Notes: generated by a model not told the origin, from the letters alone. A DNA stretch of 64,000 nt from Macrostomum hystrix (GCA_950097015.1 CATNEN010000034.1:5536501-5600500); one strand, 5' to 3'. Positions 1-11,403 are shown, numbered from the stretch's first letter. Translations and numbers: made by a program.

Positions 1-80
1 CTAGTCTGGTTGACAAAAATGCCGAATTTGTATATTCTTAACGAGTTCGTTTAAAATCCCAATCAGGCTACCCGGTACCC

Positions 81-1268
81 ATGCCCGGCATGCTGCCAGC
101 TCAAGGCGCTCCTCTGCCCGGCTACCCGGCACACGGTTATCGGCTTGGCATGCCTGCTGGCGCTGCCGCAACGACTGTCGCATTCGCGCCTATGCCGTCG
201 CCTTCAGCTGCCGCAGCAGCCGCCGCTGCTCAGTACGGCGCCGCCGCTATGCAGGCACCGCCTCCTCAGCCCCCGGCGCCACCGTTGCCGCATCATCATC
301 AGCATCATGGCACTCCCCTTGGTGGCATGGTTAGCATGATGCAAATGGCGCCAGCTGGACCTGCCCTGTACGCTCCTGCTCCGCCTCCGCCACCGGCTGT
401 TATTGAAGAGATTCGTCTAGACGAGGCTGTCTACATGCGCATCCCGCACGGTAGCGCTGGCGCCGTTATAGGATCTGACGGTGTGTCGATTAAAAAGATC
501 ATGGAGGACACCAAGACCTACGTGAATGTTAGCAAAGTCAATGTTGATACTAAGCGCGATGGCGAGCTGCCTCAGCGTCTAGTTACCATCCGCGGCCCGC
601 AAGGCAATCAGTGCAGAGCTCAGTGGCAAATTTTCCAACGAGTTCGCGCCTCGGTAAAGCAGCAGGAGACGCCTGATGTACCCGAACGGGATCTGCGCCT
701 CTGGACTGTGCTGCGCGTGCCAAAGAAATGGATTGGCCGTATCATTGGCAAGCAGGGTAAAACTGTGCGCAATCTCCAGGGCACCTCCGGTTGCATCATC
801 AACTTGCCGGACGAGCCTGACCTGCCAGAGGAACGCGATCAGAGCCTGGAGATCTACGGAAATTTCGACTCGACCCAGCTGGCCCTCACAAAGATTCGCG
901 CCCTGATTAGCCAGGCTCAGTCTCTTTATCACCAACAACTGGCCGCTTCGATGGCCTACCCAATGCCGATGCCTGCTATTCACGGCTATTCCCCTATGCC
1001 GCAGATTTTGCCGGCTAGGCTGGCCCCTTATCCGGGCGGTCCAACTCGCGCCGAATACATGCCGCAGCCAGCGATGCTGCCAAATATGCCCGCTTATCAG
1101 CCGGCTCGAGTGCCACCGTTGCCGCGGCCGCAGCTGCCTCAGCATATTCCTCCGCGTGATGCCCAGCTCCCAGCCGCTGTACCTGCCTCCGCAGTGCTAA
1201 ATGGACACGGCGTCCTACCCGGTAGTAGCGGCGACAATAAGCAAGCTAGTCCACCAACGCAGGCCTAG
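81..1268 (+). CDS. IGF2BP/Imp-like KH-domain RNA-binding protein, C-terminal exon
   Basis: Likely RNA-binding protein of the IGF2BP/Imp (VICKZ) family, which controls mRNA localisation, stability and translation in the cytoplasm. Two adjacent KH domains are visible, at about residues 115-192 and 205-280. They resemble the KH3-KH4 pair of IGF2BP, including the 'GPQG..CRAQ..IF' and 'GRIIGKQGKTVRNLQ' segments. The second GxxG loop is GKQG; the first is GSDG, which lacks the usual basic residue. The N-terminal 110 residues are low complexity (Ala, Pro and His runs). The C-terminal 110 residues are Met/Pro/Tyr rich. The frame stays open upstream to 42 and an acceptor-like AG lies at 65-66, so this is probably a terminal exon starting near 67 and the ATG at 81 may be internal. 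RRMs and earlier KH domains would lie outside the window. The family call is good; the exact start is unsure. Confidence 0.75.
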   Translation: MPGMLPAQGAPLPGYPAHGYRLGMPAGAAATTVAFAPMPSPSAAAAAAAAQYGAAAMQAPPPQPPAPPLPHHHQHHGTPLGGMVSMMQMAPAGPALYAPAPPPPPAVIEEIRLDEAVYMRIPHGSAGAVIGSDGVSIKKIMEDTKTYVNVSKVNVDTKRDGELPQRLVTIRGPQGNQCRAQWQIFQRVRASVKQQETPDVPERDLRLWTVLRVPKKWIGRIIGKQGKTVRNLQGTSGCIINLPDEPDLPEERDQSLEIYGNFDSTQLALTKIRALISQAQSLYHQQLAASMAYPMPMPAIHGYSPMPQILPARLAPYPGGPTRAEYMPQPAMLPNMPAYQPARVPPLPRPQLPQHIPPRDAQLPAAVPASAVLNGHGVLPGSSGDNKQASPPTQA

Positions 1269-1319
1269 GATGCATGGCTAGTAAGTCGAATTTAAGGAAT
1301 TAAATCTTCGTAATCATAG

Positions 1320-2185
1320 ACTTGACTGCCTTCCTAATCATGATCTTGACTGTCTACCTAATCATGATCTTGACTGTCTTCCTAATCATGATCTTGACTG
1401 CCTTCCTAATTATGAACTTGACTGTCTACCTAATCATGATCTTGACTGTCTACCTAATCATGATCTTGACTGTCTTCCTAATCATGAACTTGACTGTCTT
1501 CCTAATCATGATCTTGACTGTCTACCTAATCATGATCTTGACTGTCTTCCTAATCATGATCTTGACTGTCTACCTAATCATGAACTTGACTGTCTACCTA
1601 ATCATGATCTTGACTGCCTTCCTAATCATGATCTTGACTGTCTACCTAATCATGATCTTGACTGTCTACCTAATCATGATCTTGACTGTCTACCTAGTCA
1701 TGATCTTGACTGTCTACCTAGTCATGATCTTGACTGTCTACCTAATCATGATCTTGACTGTCTACCTAATCATGATCTTGACTGTCTTCCTTATCATGAA
1801 CTTGACTGTCTTCCTAATCATGATCTTGACTGTCTACCTAATCATGATCTTGACTGTCTTCCTAATCATGATCTTGACTGTCTACCTAATCATGAACTTG
1901 ACTGTCTACCTAATCATGATCTTGACTGCCTTCCTAATCATGATCTTGACTGTCTACCTAATCATGATCTTGACTGTCTACCTAATCATGATCTTGACTG
2001 TCTACCTAGTCATGATCTTGACTGTCTACCTAGTCATGATCTTGACTGTCTACCTAATCATGATCTTGACTGTCTACCTAATCATGATCTTGACTGTCTT
2101 CCTTATCATGAACTTGACTGTCTTCCTAATCATGATCTTGACTGTCTACCTAATCATGAACTTGACTGCCTTCCTAATCATGAAC
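1320..2185. repeat. 24-bp minisatellite (about 36 copies) with 312-bp higher-order period
   Basis: A 24-bp unit (cttgactgtctacctaatca plus tgat) is repeated about 36 times. Variants occur at fixed sites (tac/ttc/gcc, atcatgat/atcatgaac, aat/agt). Unit types 5-17 recur exactly as 18-30 and begin a third time, giving a higher-order period of 13 units = 312 bp. The unit length is a multiple of three and has no stop in one frame, so a 295-codon open frame appears; it is a repeat artefact. The array starts 52 bp after the KH gene stop with no AATAAA between, so it may be transcribed in that gene's 3' UTR. Confidence 0.95.
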
Positions 2186-2209
2186 ATTTTATTTATTTAT
2201 GGTAGCTAA

Positions 2210-5200
2210 ATTTCTTTAATGATTTTTTGCAGAGCGCTCTGCCAATTGCTGTCGAGAGATAAAATGAAAGAGAGAGAGCAGCCAATACCAAGAAGACGTT
2301 GCGGCAAAAAAGATTAATTAATTTCTCATGTTTCTGTTGTTTTGCTAGACCTCTCTAATGTCCGCGTTCTCAAATTTTGCATGCTGCATGTAGTGGCGCG
2401 CGCGACAGTCAATTGCGTTTCTCTTGCTTCTCAGCTGCTGCTGCAGGGCTCGCCTTAGTCTGCTCGATGATGGCACGGGGCTACCCCCGCAGAAGTCTTG
2501 GTGGAAACATATTATAATACTTATTAAAGTTTCGCTTTGCTTTTTTTCTTGAGTCTTTTGTTACGTTACTTATATATTTTTAGTTCATATTTTCAAGAGA
2601 GTCATTGTGCCAGGACTGTAGTTTGCTTAGATTCGCTTGGCGAGGAGTTTTGTTAAGCTGGTTGCTTTTCTTTATTACGTCATAAGCGGCGCTTGCGCCT
2701 AAGGAACGTTTGCGCTTGTTTTCTGTGCATTTTTTTCTGCGAGCGACTTTCAGGGATTTTTTCCCTTAACAAAAAACAGCGAACTGGTGATGCGTCCGTC
2801 TTGGGCTTGGGGTTGAATTTTGCGTATTTTCTTATTTCTTTTTTATTACTCTTTTTTACCACCGAACATGTTGTCAACAATGTCCCTAGTCGGCAAAACC
2901 TGCGTCTAGGATTTGACTCCGACCGATACGGCGCAGGCTATTTTGTTTTTTGGCAACTGAATGTTGTGTCCATTTTATTTTTCTTATCCAAATCTCTCCC
3001 TTCAATCCTGTCCTCTCTTTCATCCATGCCACTTAACTTCAATTCTTACTGCTTCACTATGCTTGCCCCATTTGGCTTCTAGTGTCGTTGAAGTCACTGC
3101 TCTTTACAGGTAAACTAATCCCAGTTACGGGTAAGGGGATCTTATCCCATTGTCATAATGGCACCCCTCCCATTCTCCTTGTTCCTGTTCCCTCCTCAGT
3201 GCTTCCAGTGGCTTCAGTCGCGGTGATGCAGGCTCTTTACCTATCACCTGCGACTTCTGCCATCACAAACGATCTTGGGCCTCATCGGTGTTAGGGATAA
3301 AATAAATTGTGATCCAGCATTGTCAGAAATTTGGGTTTTTCAATCAGAAAGTAGGGCGCCATTCGGTTGAACAGAATTTATTCAGCTTGCTCAGCTAGCC
3401 AACCAGCCTGCAGACTGGCTTCGCTGGCCAAACACAACAAATGTCAACTGTTTTGTTTGCTTTGATTATTTTCAAAGCTAATTAATTCAATTAAAGTATA
3501 TATTTATATTCTTTATTTTTGTTTCTTACCGTGTTTTTCTTTATTTGTGTTTTTTATTTGTTTTTTACGAGTTTTAGTTGCTTCTTTCGTACAGGAATTT
3601 CGGGCAGCCTATAGGATAACCTCTGAGTCCGGCACACACACACTAACACTCGCACCTACATTTGCAAAAGCGTGCTAAGAGAGACATTGTGAAGTTGAGA
3701 GAGTACCTATAAAGCATTGAAGCATTGTATTTTATATTTGAGTTAACTTTTTGTCCTGCAGACTCTTCTTGGTCGCGCATATTTTTATTTCTTTTGTTGG
3801 TTTTTTTACTTTGAGAATTCTTAGTAAAATTGCTGTCTTTTTCGCGAACTGACGCTTTTTCTGTTTGCTGAGAGTTACCAAGCTAAATAATAACGGAAGT
3901 AATAATTTTAAGAGACTAATAATTCACCAGTTATCCCTTTCTGCAGTCTAAAACCAACCAACAGCTTACCGTATAACATGTAACTTTTTTAGTTTCCAAG
4001 CCGCCTTACTATGCTCTAAGTTGATATCTGTCTCTCGCTGCTCCACACAGTACTAAACAAGGCCCGCTTGTCGATCACTAGAACATCTACCAGCGCAACA
4101 GCAAACATATCAAAACATATTATGCTTTTTCTCCATGTTTTATTCACGTCGCCCGTCTATGCCGCCGTCGCTGCCAGTAAGCCAGACAAAATGAAACACT
4201 TGTCAAGTTTAGCCATAGAGATTATATTCGCCAGCTTCCTATAGACGTTTTTTCAGCTTTGCATCCGCGTGATTTTCCCCATCCCCAGACCCATTCGTTT
4301 GCTGTGTTCTACTTTACCTACTTCATCCTTAGTTTGTTTATTAAATATATTACACTTAATATGTTAGCCGAACTTTTTAGTCGGACTTTTGCGCCCCGCG
4401 TCTCCGGCCTTACTTTATCAGCCCGCTCATGTACTGTTCTACCACTTTTTTAACTTATCTGTTTGTGTTCTTTTCATTTTTTCTTAAATTAGCAAACTGT
4501 GCAAATTAGGCCTTTTTGTTACAAACTGATAAAGTTGTCTCTGTGTGACCCTGGTTTTTACAGTTATTTCTACTTCTTTTCGTCCACCTGTTTTGCTAGC
4601 ACTACGCAGTGTGTATTGAAATAGTGTCTTTTTGCTATATTATATATAGTTATATATATATACATATATTAGTTCTATTTCACTTTTCAGCCTTTGCTTT
4701 ATCTTGCAATCTGTGTTGCTTTCTATGCAGTTCCTTTTTTGTACTTGCTTTTCTCTATCAGACTGTCGGACTACTTTATCTCGACTTCTATCAAAACAAT
4801 TCGTAAGTCTCTTAATTGATTGTATTAATTAATAAGATCATAGATTCTTAAGATTTAGCTAAAAATGAGCCTATAGCTTTTACTTAAAATGTGAAATCAT
4901 AAAATATAGACTCAAAGCCAGTTATATCTTTTAGCTTCCGGTTCACTTTTTTCTAGAAAAAATATAATCGGCTCATTAAAAAAACTACTAAAAGTCGTAA
5001 CCATCGCACAGTCAGTTCCTTTGTAATCCCCGTTTTTTTGTTAAAATTAGCTTCTTTTTTTTCAAGTTTAGCCTGCTCTTTACCGTCATTTTTCTGTTTT
5101 CTAAGCGTTTAGCACTTAGTCACTTTCAGTTTGTTCTTTTCGTTGCTTTTCTCTGTCCTTAATTTCATGAAGGTTTAACAAAAACTTCCACCACAAATCT

Positions 5201-7560
5201 ACAAAAAAGTTTATTAATTTTTTTTCATTTAACAAGAAACCGCAGCCTTCTGCACTAGTTACTCTAGCAACCACCTATTGCCCTCTTCTCTGCGTTCGCT
5301 TTTCCCCCGCACCTTTTTTCTTTTCTGTTGAAAGCAGTTTCTTAATCGATTTCCCCTAAACTCGCTTATTCATAAGCTATGCAAAATACTCGAATTTATC
5401 CCTATATCAAAGCGCTGTTTTTTCAAGCTTATATTTGTTTCACAGAAAAAATACGACAATTTACTACTACAAACTTACCAGTTCTCATGTCCACAACGAA
5501 TTAGATGGAATTCCGATGCACCGTTTATTGCAGCGCAGCTGTGCAGTCTCCTTGCTCAACTACCTTGCAGTTGCCGCGTGTTTTCCAACTGTTTTCTCCC
5601 TCAGCAACGCAAGCGGGCACTCAGCTGTTAGTTATTATTATAAGTTTTCTAATGTAAAATTCCTTGTCGAGATACGATGACCGCGGATTTTTTCTATCCA
5701 TATGCCAGCCTCACTACTATTAGCGTCTACGCTCTGTAAGGATTCTCTACTCTCTTAAAACTAACTATAAAGGATAAATGATATCGGTTTTCCACGAGAT
5801 AGTAATGTCACTGGTAACTATTGAAGCTTACATTTGGTTTAAAAAAGAAGCAAATAAAAATTTAGTGAAACTTGTAATGTTTGTTTTCTTAAGGAAAAAA
5901 ACCCTGCGTGACGCACTTTTGCCTTTTTTCTTTACTGATTGTGAAAATGTTAAAAAATTTGCCTGCTTTCGGAGTGGTAAGGTGCAATTTTGTATAAAGC
6001 GAGTACAAAATGTAGGCTTATGTAACGAGCTCATTTTGAAACAAAGATAATACAAAATTAAAATGAAAACTTCCGCGACCGCGCTGGGAGCATCGGAGAC
6101 CCCGTTGCGCATCACAAAGATGTATAAAACATAGATAAAAGGTTAGTAGATCAGGTGGATATCCGAACGGGGAAAGCAGAATAGTGTGCAAGCTTTTGGT
6201 ATCATTCGGATAATTAAAAGCTAACTTGCCACAACGAGAATGTTGTGCGGCCCTAGTAAGGGGCACTGGTTGATTGCTGGCACACTGTGAGGATCCGTTC
6301 GCAGGCCTCAATGTGCCTGGCATCCAGGCCGGCTGGGGCCCTGTAAGCTAAGAGAGACAGCCCTAAAGGACATTGTTGACCCCTTGACCCGGAGTTAATT
6401 ACGCACCGAAGTTTTAAGATCTATAGAGGGCCAAATTGTCACTGGTACGTTGTGGTTTCTCAAGGGAGCTGTTTAGGGAGTGAAAATCGCCGCTAATTTG
6501 TTCATCGCTCTGTAGTAATATACTGCAAGTGTAAGTCACCACGCTGTCAAACCGCTGGACAACCCGCAACAATCACATGCAAGACCCAGGGCCACAGGCA
6601 CGCATGCAGGAATTCCAAATTGTTCACTAAAGTTTCAAAAAAGTAATTGTCAGTAAAACAAATCAAAAAACCTTTGTATAAATATTATTATGTGTAATAG
6701 CTAATAACTATATTATTGACCGTAAAAGGAATATTCTTTGAAAAAGCTATATTAATTTATCCTCAGATTTATCCTCAAATAATTGGTACGAGCGTATTTT
6801 CCTAGGCCTATGTTCTACGCACTTTGTTATGGCCTATTCAAGCTGATCTATTTACTTGCACTTTTAGTCGCTCAAAATAATTTTTCCGTTTCCATTTGTA
6901 AAATTGTACGTAGCAAATGTAGTAATTGTAATTGCTAGTGTAATGTTTCATGCTTATCACATTAGCATATATTTAGATGAAGCTATACATTTTTTGTATT
7001 TGTTGCATGCCAGAAATGAGAATTGGTGCTGACGTGAAATTCTTACGACTTCTTAAAGCTTCAATCCTACATACTTCGGCTTCGGGTTTTCCGCCCGACT
7101 TCAAACTTCCTATGTCTTCTGTTTACAAAAATACCAGTGAAGGTTTACTAAGTTGTTTTCTAAGGCATCAAGTTGCTTAAATGCTGGCTATTTAAAACTT
7201 CTTAAACTAACTAAAACCTAACACTAGCTAAGAATAAGATGATTTAATATACCCATTTCCAGTAACCAGTAACAACCATAGACTTATATTAAGGTAAGTT
7301 GATGTTAATAATATAAATAAAAAGCAGAGACAAAAATAACATTTTTAATCATAACTTTAACTAGGCCTAGCTGCTATTTGTGTACAACTTTAAATACATT
7401 TTTCCAAAAGTAAATATAAATGTTTTTACTTTAATTTTTTTCTTTTAAAATAAAAAATATTAATAACTAAAGATTGGCATGGCTTTTTGAGCCATATTAT
7501 AAACTAGAATAAAAATGATACTTCCTTGTCCCCATTGTAGTCTGTTCTGGTCCTATTGCA
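2210..7560. other. AT-rich region without recognisable genes
   Basis: No frame here resembles a known protein, and open frames are short and low complexity. I see homopolymer T/A runs, a short TA-rich stretch near 4640-4670, and no SINE heads or long tandem arrays. The first part may include the rest of the KH gene's 3' UTR. Confidence 0.5.
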
Positions 7561-7579
7561 GTCCCATTGTGGTCTGTTG

Positions 7580-8185
7580 GGCAATAATGCACTTTTGTTT
7601 GCGAAATTATTTTTCAGTTTAAATTGAAAACTTAGAAACCAGAATATACGCTTAGGCCTAACATTATACGAATAAACCAGAATATATGCTAATATACACT
7701 TTAGTCTTAGTCTATGGTCGAAATCCTTAAGCATGCATGTGGGATGCTCTATTATTATTTTTTCATTAAATCCATTTGTGGACCCAAATGACGCGACTCT
7801 CCACACCAACACAATTGAGGGAACGTGGGCACATTGCAAGGCCAAATTCAGGGCCATGCATGGAACAAGTGATGCCCTCTTCAAGAGCCACATCCAGGAG
7901 TTTATGTGGCGCCGACTGTTCGGAGCAAACAGGGCTTTCGGAAACATGTTTTTCTGGATTTGCCACTACTACAATGCCCAGTGACAAGCTATGTCCGCCA
8001 CTAGAACACAATGACCTGACGAGTTGGCAAGTTCAGCAACCAAAGAGCTAAAAAGATACACTGTGCTCTGGCACAATCGTTAGAATTGTTCAAAGCATCA
8101 ATTTTTGTCATTGTTATTGTTTTCTGGTTTTAAAGTATTAAATTTAAATGAAAAATAATTTCGCAAACAAAAGTGCACTATTGTC
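7580..8185 (+). mobile_element. Merlin-type (IS1016/IS1595-like) DNA transposon, internally deleted copy
   Basis: This 606-bp element has terminal inverted repeats of 37 bp (7580-7616 and 8149-8185) with two mismatches. It is flanked by a perfect 9-bp direct repeat GGTCTGTTG (7571-7579 and 8186-8194), which fits the 8-9 bp target duplications known for Merlin elements. Inside is a C-terminal transposase fragment with the DPND.THTNTIEGTW..CK.KFR and EFMWRRLF signatures of the ISXO2-like/IS1595 DDE domain. The N-terminal part and the first two catalytic acidic residues are missing, so the copy is non-autonomous. Confidence 0.85.
7733..7984 (+). pseudogene. Merlin transposase C-terminal fragment
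   Basis: An open segment of about 80 codons inside the 7580-8185 element. From the 'PFVDPND' segment it matches the C-terminal part of the ISXO2-like transposase domain: HTNTIEGTWAH with the last catalytic acidic residue, a basic KAKFRAMHGTSD stretch, and a terminal EFMWRRLF motif. The family is normally about 200 residues or more, so most of the catalytic domain is deleted. No plausible start codon or upstream exon fits inside the element. It is a decayed remnant rather than an active gene. Confidence 0.75.
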
Positions 8186-8194
8186 GGTCTGTTG

Positions 8195-9360
8195 TAGTCT
8201 GTTGCAATCCATTTTGGTGTTTACATGGACCCTTATAAAATATGAAACCAGCAATGTTATTGATAAATGCTTGAATGCTGTCTCTAGGCTTGAGCTAAAG
8301 CTAGATAGGCTATACCTAATGCCTTGCAACTATAGCCTAGTGTCAACCAAGGCCCTAACTAACAGAAATATTTTATAGCTGTTTTATTGCTATCTCTATT
8401 GTTCTGATTCGTTTTTTTACCTCAGCCTTAACCTTAGGTTAGAACCTTAAAAAAAACAAAATAAATATTTTATTATTCAAAAGAATAAAAAAGCATTTTG
8501 AAATATTAATATAGTTATGAGCCTCCTAGTCCTTGCCACTGCCTACTGAATAAGCTGGGAAAATTTTGTCAAGCTGGCTAGGCCCTCCCTTGGCATAGAT
8601 TTTTTCTTAAAAGGCCTATTGTATTAAAAAAATTGCCCAATTAGGCCAGCTTTATGCAAAACTGCTATGCCTATTTACTCATACTCAGGGCTAACCTAAG
8701 CTAAGTGGACCACTATCTTTGCATATTTTTTGCACCATAACTTTCTTATGGCAATCTTGGCACTATTATTTGTGTTTAGTAAGTTTCATTATCAGTTTCA
8801 TTGTTTTTAGGGCCTATAGCTAAATATAATAAACACAAAAGTGCATTAATAAATTCTCACATTTTATTAATGTTATGACAGTATTTCATTGATTAAGAGC
8901 AAATAGTATTTTACATATTTACACTTTTATTTGTTTAAAAGAACTTGTATGTATTAATTATGTGTCAATTAGGATATCTAGTGATTTAAACAGTCCTAAT
9001 AAACTTTAATATTAAAAACTTAGTATTTAACTAAGTGATGTAGCTTTTTACAAATATACAATTATTAATTTAAAAACTTAAAAATTATAGTTGGTTGCAA
9101 ATAGCTTTCTTACCTAAACCTTTGTGCATACTAAGTTAGGAAGTTTTATTAACTTACTAGAAGAAATTGGGTTATAAAATTAATGAAATGAATTGTATTG
9201 CATGTTGAAGATTGTCACATTTATGTCATTCGACGCAGCAAAGAGTTATATAATATAATAGATGGATAAACACAGGTGAAAACCTGCTCTTATAAGGGCA
9301 CTGAGTTGTTTTCAGTATCGCTCCGGTAGCCTCGGTGCTAATCCATAATGATTTACTGCA
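8195..9360. other. AT-rich intergenic DNA upstream of the kinase gene
   Basis: No recognisable coding sequence. The first exon of the LKB1-like gene (start codon and N terminus) probably lies here or is very short, but I could not identify it. Confidence 0.4.
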
Positions 9361-9429
9361 AGGTGTTAATCGCTTCAGCCTCGCTCCAACCTGGCGAGCT
9401 GCAACGCTCAGTGTCAGCGGCCGTCTGCG

Positions 9430-10116
9430 GTGCCGGCCTCCTGTTTCGACAACGGCGGCATCGGCGGCGGTAGCAACGATGAACTCAACGGAGAACTGCG
9501 TGACTTCATCACCAGGTTAGACGAGACGCCAATCGTGTATGTAAGCAAGCCACCGAAGCTGCTGCGGGATCGCTACCTAGTTGACGAACTGCTGGGCGAA
9601 GGCTCCTACGGCAAGGTGAAGCTGTGCGTCGATAGGGAGACGGGCGACCGACTTGCTGTGAAGATTGTGACACTCCGGCTAGTCCGCAAGATTCCCCAGG
9701 GCTTGGAGACCGTTGAGCGCGAGGTTGCTGCCATGCGCCAACTGAAGCACGTCAACACTGTCCACCTGTACGCCGACTTCTCGGACGACAGCGGCCAAAA
9801 GCGCTACCTGGTGATGGAGTTCGCCGTCTGCAGCATCCACGACCTGCAGGCCAAAGGTGTGCCGCTGGATGCCGAGCACTTCCGCTGCCTGCCGGAGTCG
9901 CAGGCGCGTCACTACTTTGCACAGCTGCTAGACGGTGTCGAGTATCTTCACAGCCTGCGCATTGTGCACAAGGACCTCAAGCCCGGCAACTTGCTGCTAA
10001 CAGCCGAGCACATTGTCAAGATTACAGACTATGGCGTCTGTGAGCAGATTTCGCCTGGTGCTCAGGATGACACCATCACCGGAACCCAGGCAACGCCAGC
10101 AATTCAACCACCTGAG
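9430..10116 (+). CDS. STK11: LKB1/STK11-like serine/threonine kinase, exon with most of the kinase domain
   Basis: First visible coding exon of an LKB1-like kinase, the upstream activator of AMPK-family kinases that works with STRAD and MO25 and controls polarity and energy state. The exon carries the glycine loop GEGSYGKVK, the ATP-binding lysine in LAVKIV, the LKB1-like IVHKDLKPGNLLL catalytic loop (human IVHKDIKPGN), DYG in place of DFG (human DLG), and activation-loop residues ending IQPPE (human FQPPE). The frame is open upstream to 9370 but has no in-frame ATG before the kinase domain (9430 is GTG). An upstream exon with the start codon is therefore expected, joined at an acceptor such as the AG at 9377-9378 or 9416-9417. 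The last codon is GAG at 10114-10116, phase 0, before a GC donor. Confidence 0.85.
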
Positions 10117-10740
10117 GCGAGGATTAATTGTTTATTGAAAAATTATATATAATTAGTAGTTGGTATATATAAATCTTGCGTGGCGTATCTAAAAAAGGCG
10201 TACACTCGTACAGACCATAGACTGGGCTTCGCCACTCCCTATACCTAGACTGGGGATGGGAGCCCCGCGCGCCCTAAGTTACTCCAGTTACTACTGTTAC
10301 TACAGTTACTGTTACTACAGTTACTACTGTTACCAATTTAACAGTCAATGTAGAATTAAGTGTCTTTTTTTCGGACAAAATTTTTCTAGTGGAGTCGTGA
10401 ATCGAACCCTCGACCTTCAATTCGTGAGTCCGACGCTCTTACCACACTATGCTACAACCCCCCTTTTAATATCCTATATGCCCAAATATCCATCCACAGC
10501 TGAATAATTATGTAGTAAATTACAAAACGAGGGATTTGAACTCAGGATCTCTCGGTTTGGAATCCAGAGCTAAAATTCAATGGACTATTTGCTTGATAAT
10601 GTGAAAAGAAGTGGACTCCAAACTCAAAACGTTTCCCATAGACCAAACCTACTATTAAAAGCGTGGTTTAGCATGCCGCCTGTAGGACAAAGGAGTAATT
10701 GACACTTTAATATGATAAGATTTGCCGCTAACACTCGAAG
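10117..10740 (+). other. GC-AG intron in the LKB1-like gene
   Basis: Homology places the junction exactly between 'IQPPE' and 'VADGSKQFSGF' (human FQPPE-IANGLDTFSGF). The boundaries are GAG|GCGAGG at the donor and CTCGAAG|GTC at the acceptor. No GT lies close enough to give the same junction. Both exons are in phase 0, so a 624-bp GC-AG intron is the simplest model. It contains a reverse-oriented SINE. Confidence 0.75.
10195..10470 (-). mobile_element. tRNA-derived SINE (family C), reverse orientation, in kinase intron
   Basis: On the minus strand the tRNA-like head ends with a B-box GGGTTCGATTCACGACTCCA-like segment (near 10390-10408). It is followed by the family-C central segment (rc of aagtgtct...ggac, near 10358-10378). 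The distal end holds the 'gaccatagactggg' motif shared with other family-C copies. A short TTACTACAG-type triplet expansion (10277-10338) replaces part of the body. It is degenerate and I found no clear target duplication. Confidence 0.65.
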
Positions 10741-11403
10741 GTCGCTGACGGCAGCAAGCAGTTCTCCGGCTTCCGATTGGACGCTTATTGTGTTGGAGTT
10801 TGCTTATATTTCATGGTTTGCGGCCGGGTGCCCTACCGCGAGAAAAATGTGCTACTAATTTACGAACGCATAGCGGAGGGTCGCTACACCATCGAGGCCT
10901 GGGTTAGTGAGGCCTGCCAACAGCTCATTCGCGCCCTCATGGCCTACAAGGCGGCCGATAGGCCGGATCCGGCCGGAGCCAGGCAGTTCGACTGGCTCCG
11001 TTCGGCCAGCGCTGGCGCCGTTGTGCCTGAGCCGGACTGGGTTAGTCTAGAGACTGTCTGCGACGTCGAAGACGCCGCGGTCACCGTCGCTAGAATTCGT
11101 CAGGCTTTCGATGACCGATGGCAGAGCAGGTCGCAATACGAGACACACGGCCTCAGCATGACATCGGAGGCTGCGGAGTCTGCTGAGCGTCAGCACCAGG
11201 CCGTAGACGACATTCTGGCCACGGACGATGACGACGACGATGAGGCTGGCATCGACTTCCAGGCTGGTGGCGGTCCATCCAGCGCCTCCGAGCACAGCGG
11301 CGCCGCTGAATCGCCGCCAACTCCGCCGCCGCCGCCGCCTGCTCCGTCCGCGCCTCCGTCGGCCGGTGTCGGTCGCAAGAAGCGGCGATGCTGTCTGTCT
11401 TAG
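10741..11403 (+). CDS. STK11: LKB1/STK11-like kinase, C-terminal exon with CaaX box
   Basis: Second visible exon, read in phase 0 from GTC at 10741. It supplies kinase subdomains IX-XI: FSGFRLDAYCVGVCLYFMVCG, equivalent to human [21 protein letters not shown], and ERIAEGRYTI, equivalent to ENIGKGSYAI. A C-terminal tail of about 130 residues follows, with an acidic DDDDDDEAG patch and a Pro-rich run. The protein ends KKRRCCLS. The last four residues are a CaaX box preceded by basic residues, as expected for farnesylation and membrane association; human LKB1 ends CKQQ. The two exons together encode about 449 residues, close to human LKB1 (433). The WD..G Trp is replaced by Tyr (AYCVG). Confidence 0.87.
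   Translation, partial: VADGSKQFSGFRLDAYCVGVCLYFMVCGRVPYREKNVLLIYERIAEGRYTIEAWVSEACQQLIRALMAYKAADRPDPAGARQFDWLRSASAGAVVPEPDWVSLETVCDVEDAAVTVARIRQAFDDRWQSRSQYETHGLSMTSEAAESAERQHQAVDDILATDDDDDDEAGIDFQAGGGPSSASEHSGAAESPPTPPPPPPAPSAPPSAGVGRKKRRCCLS

Noticed and set aside
579-1145. 188-codon antisense frame
   Set aside because: Overlaps the KH-domain exon entirely and has no family resemblance.
1322-2209. 295-codon hydrophobic open frame
   Set aside because: It is the 24-bp minisatellite read in its stop-free frame; the periodic 8-residue pattern is an artefact.
5778-6323. Short overlapping frames on both strands
   Set aside because: AT-rich, low-complexity translations without family features.
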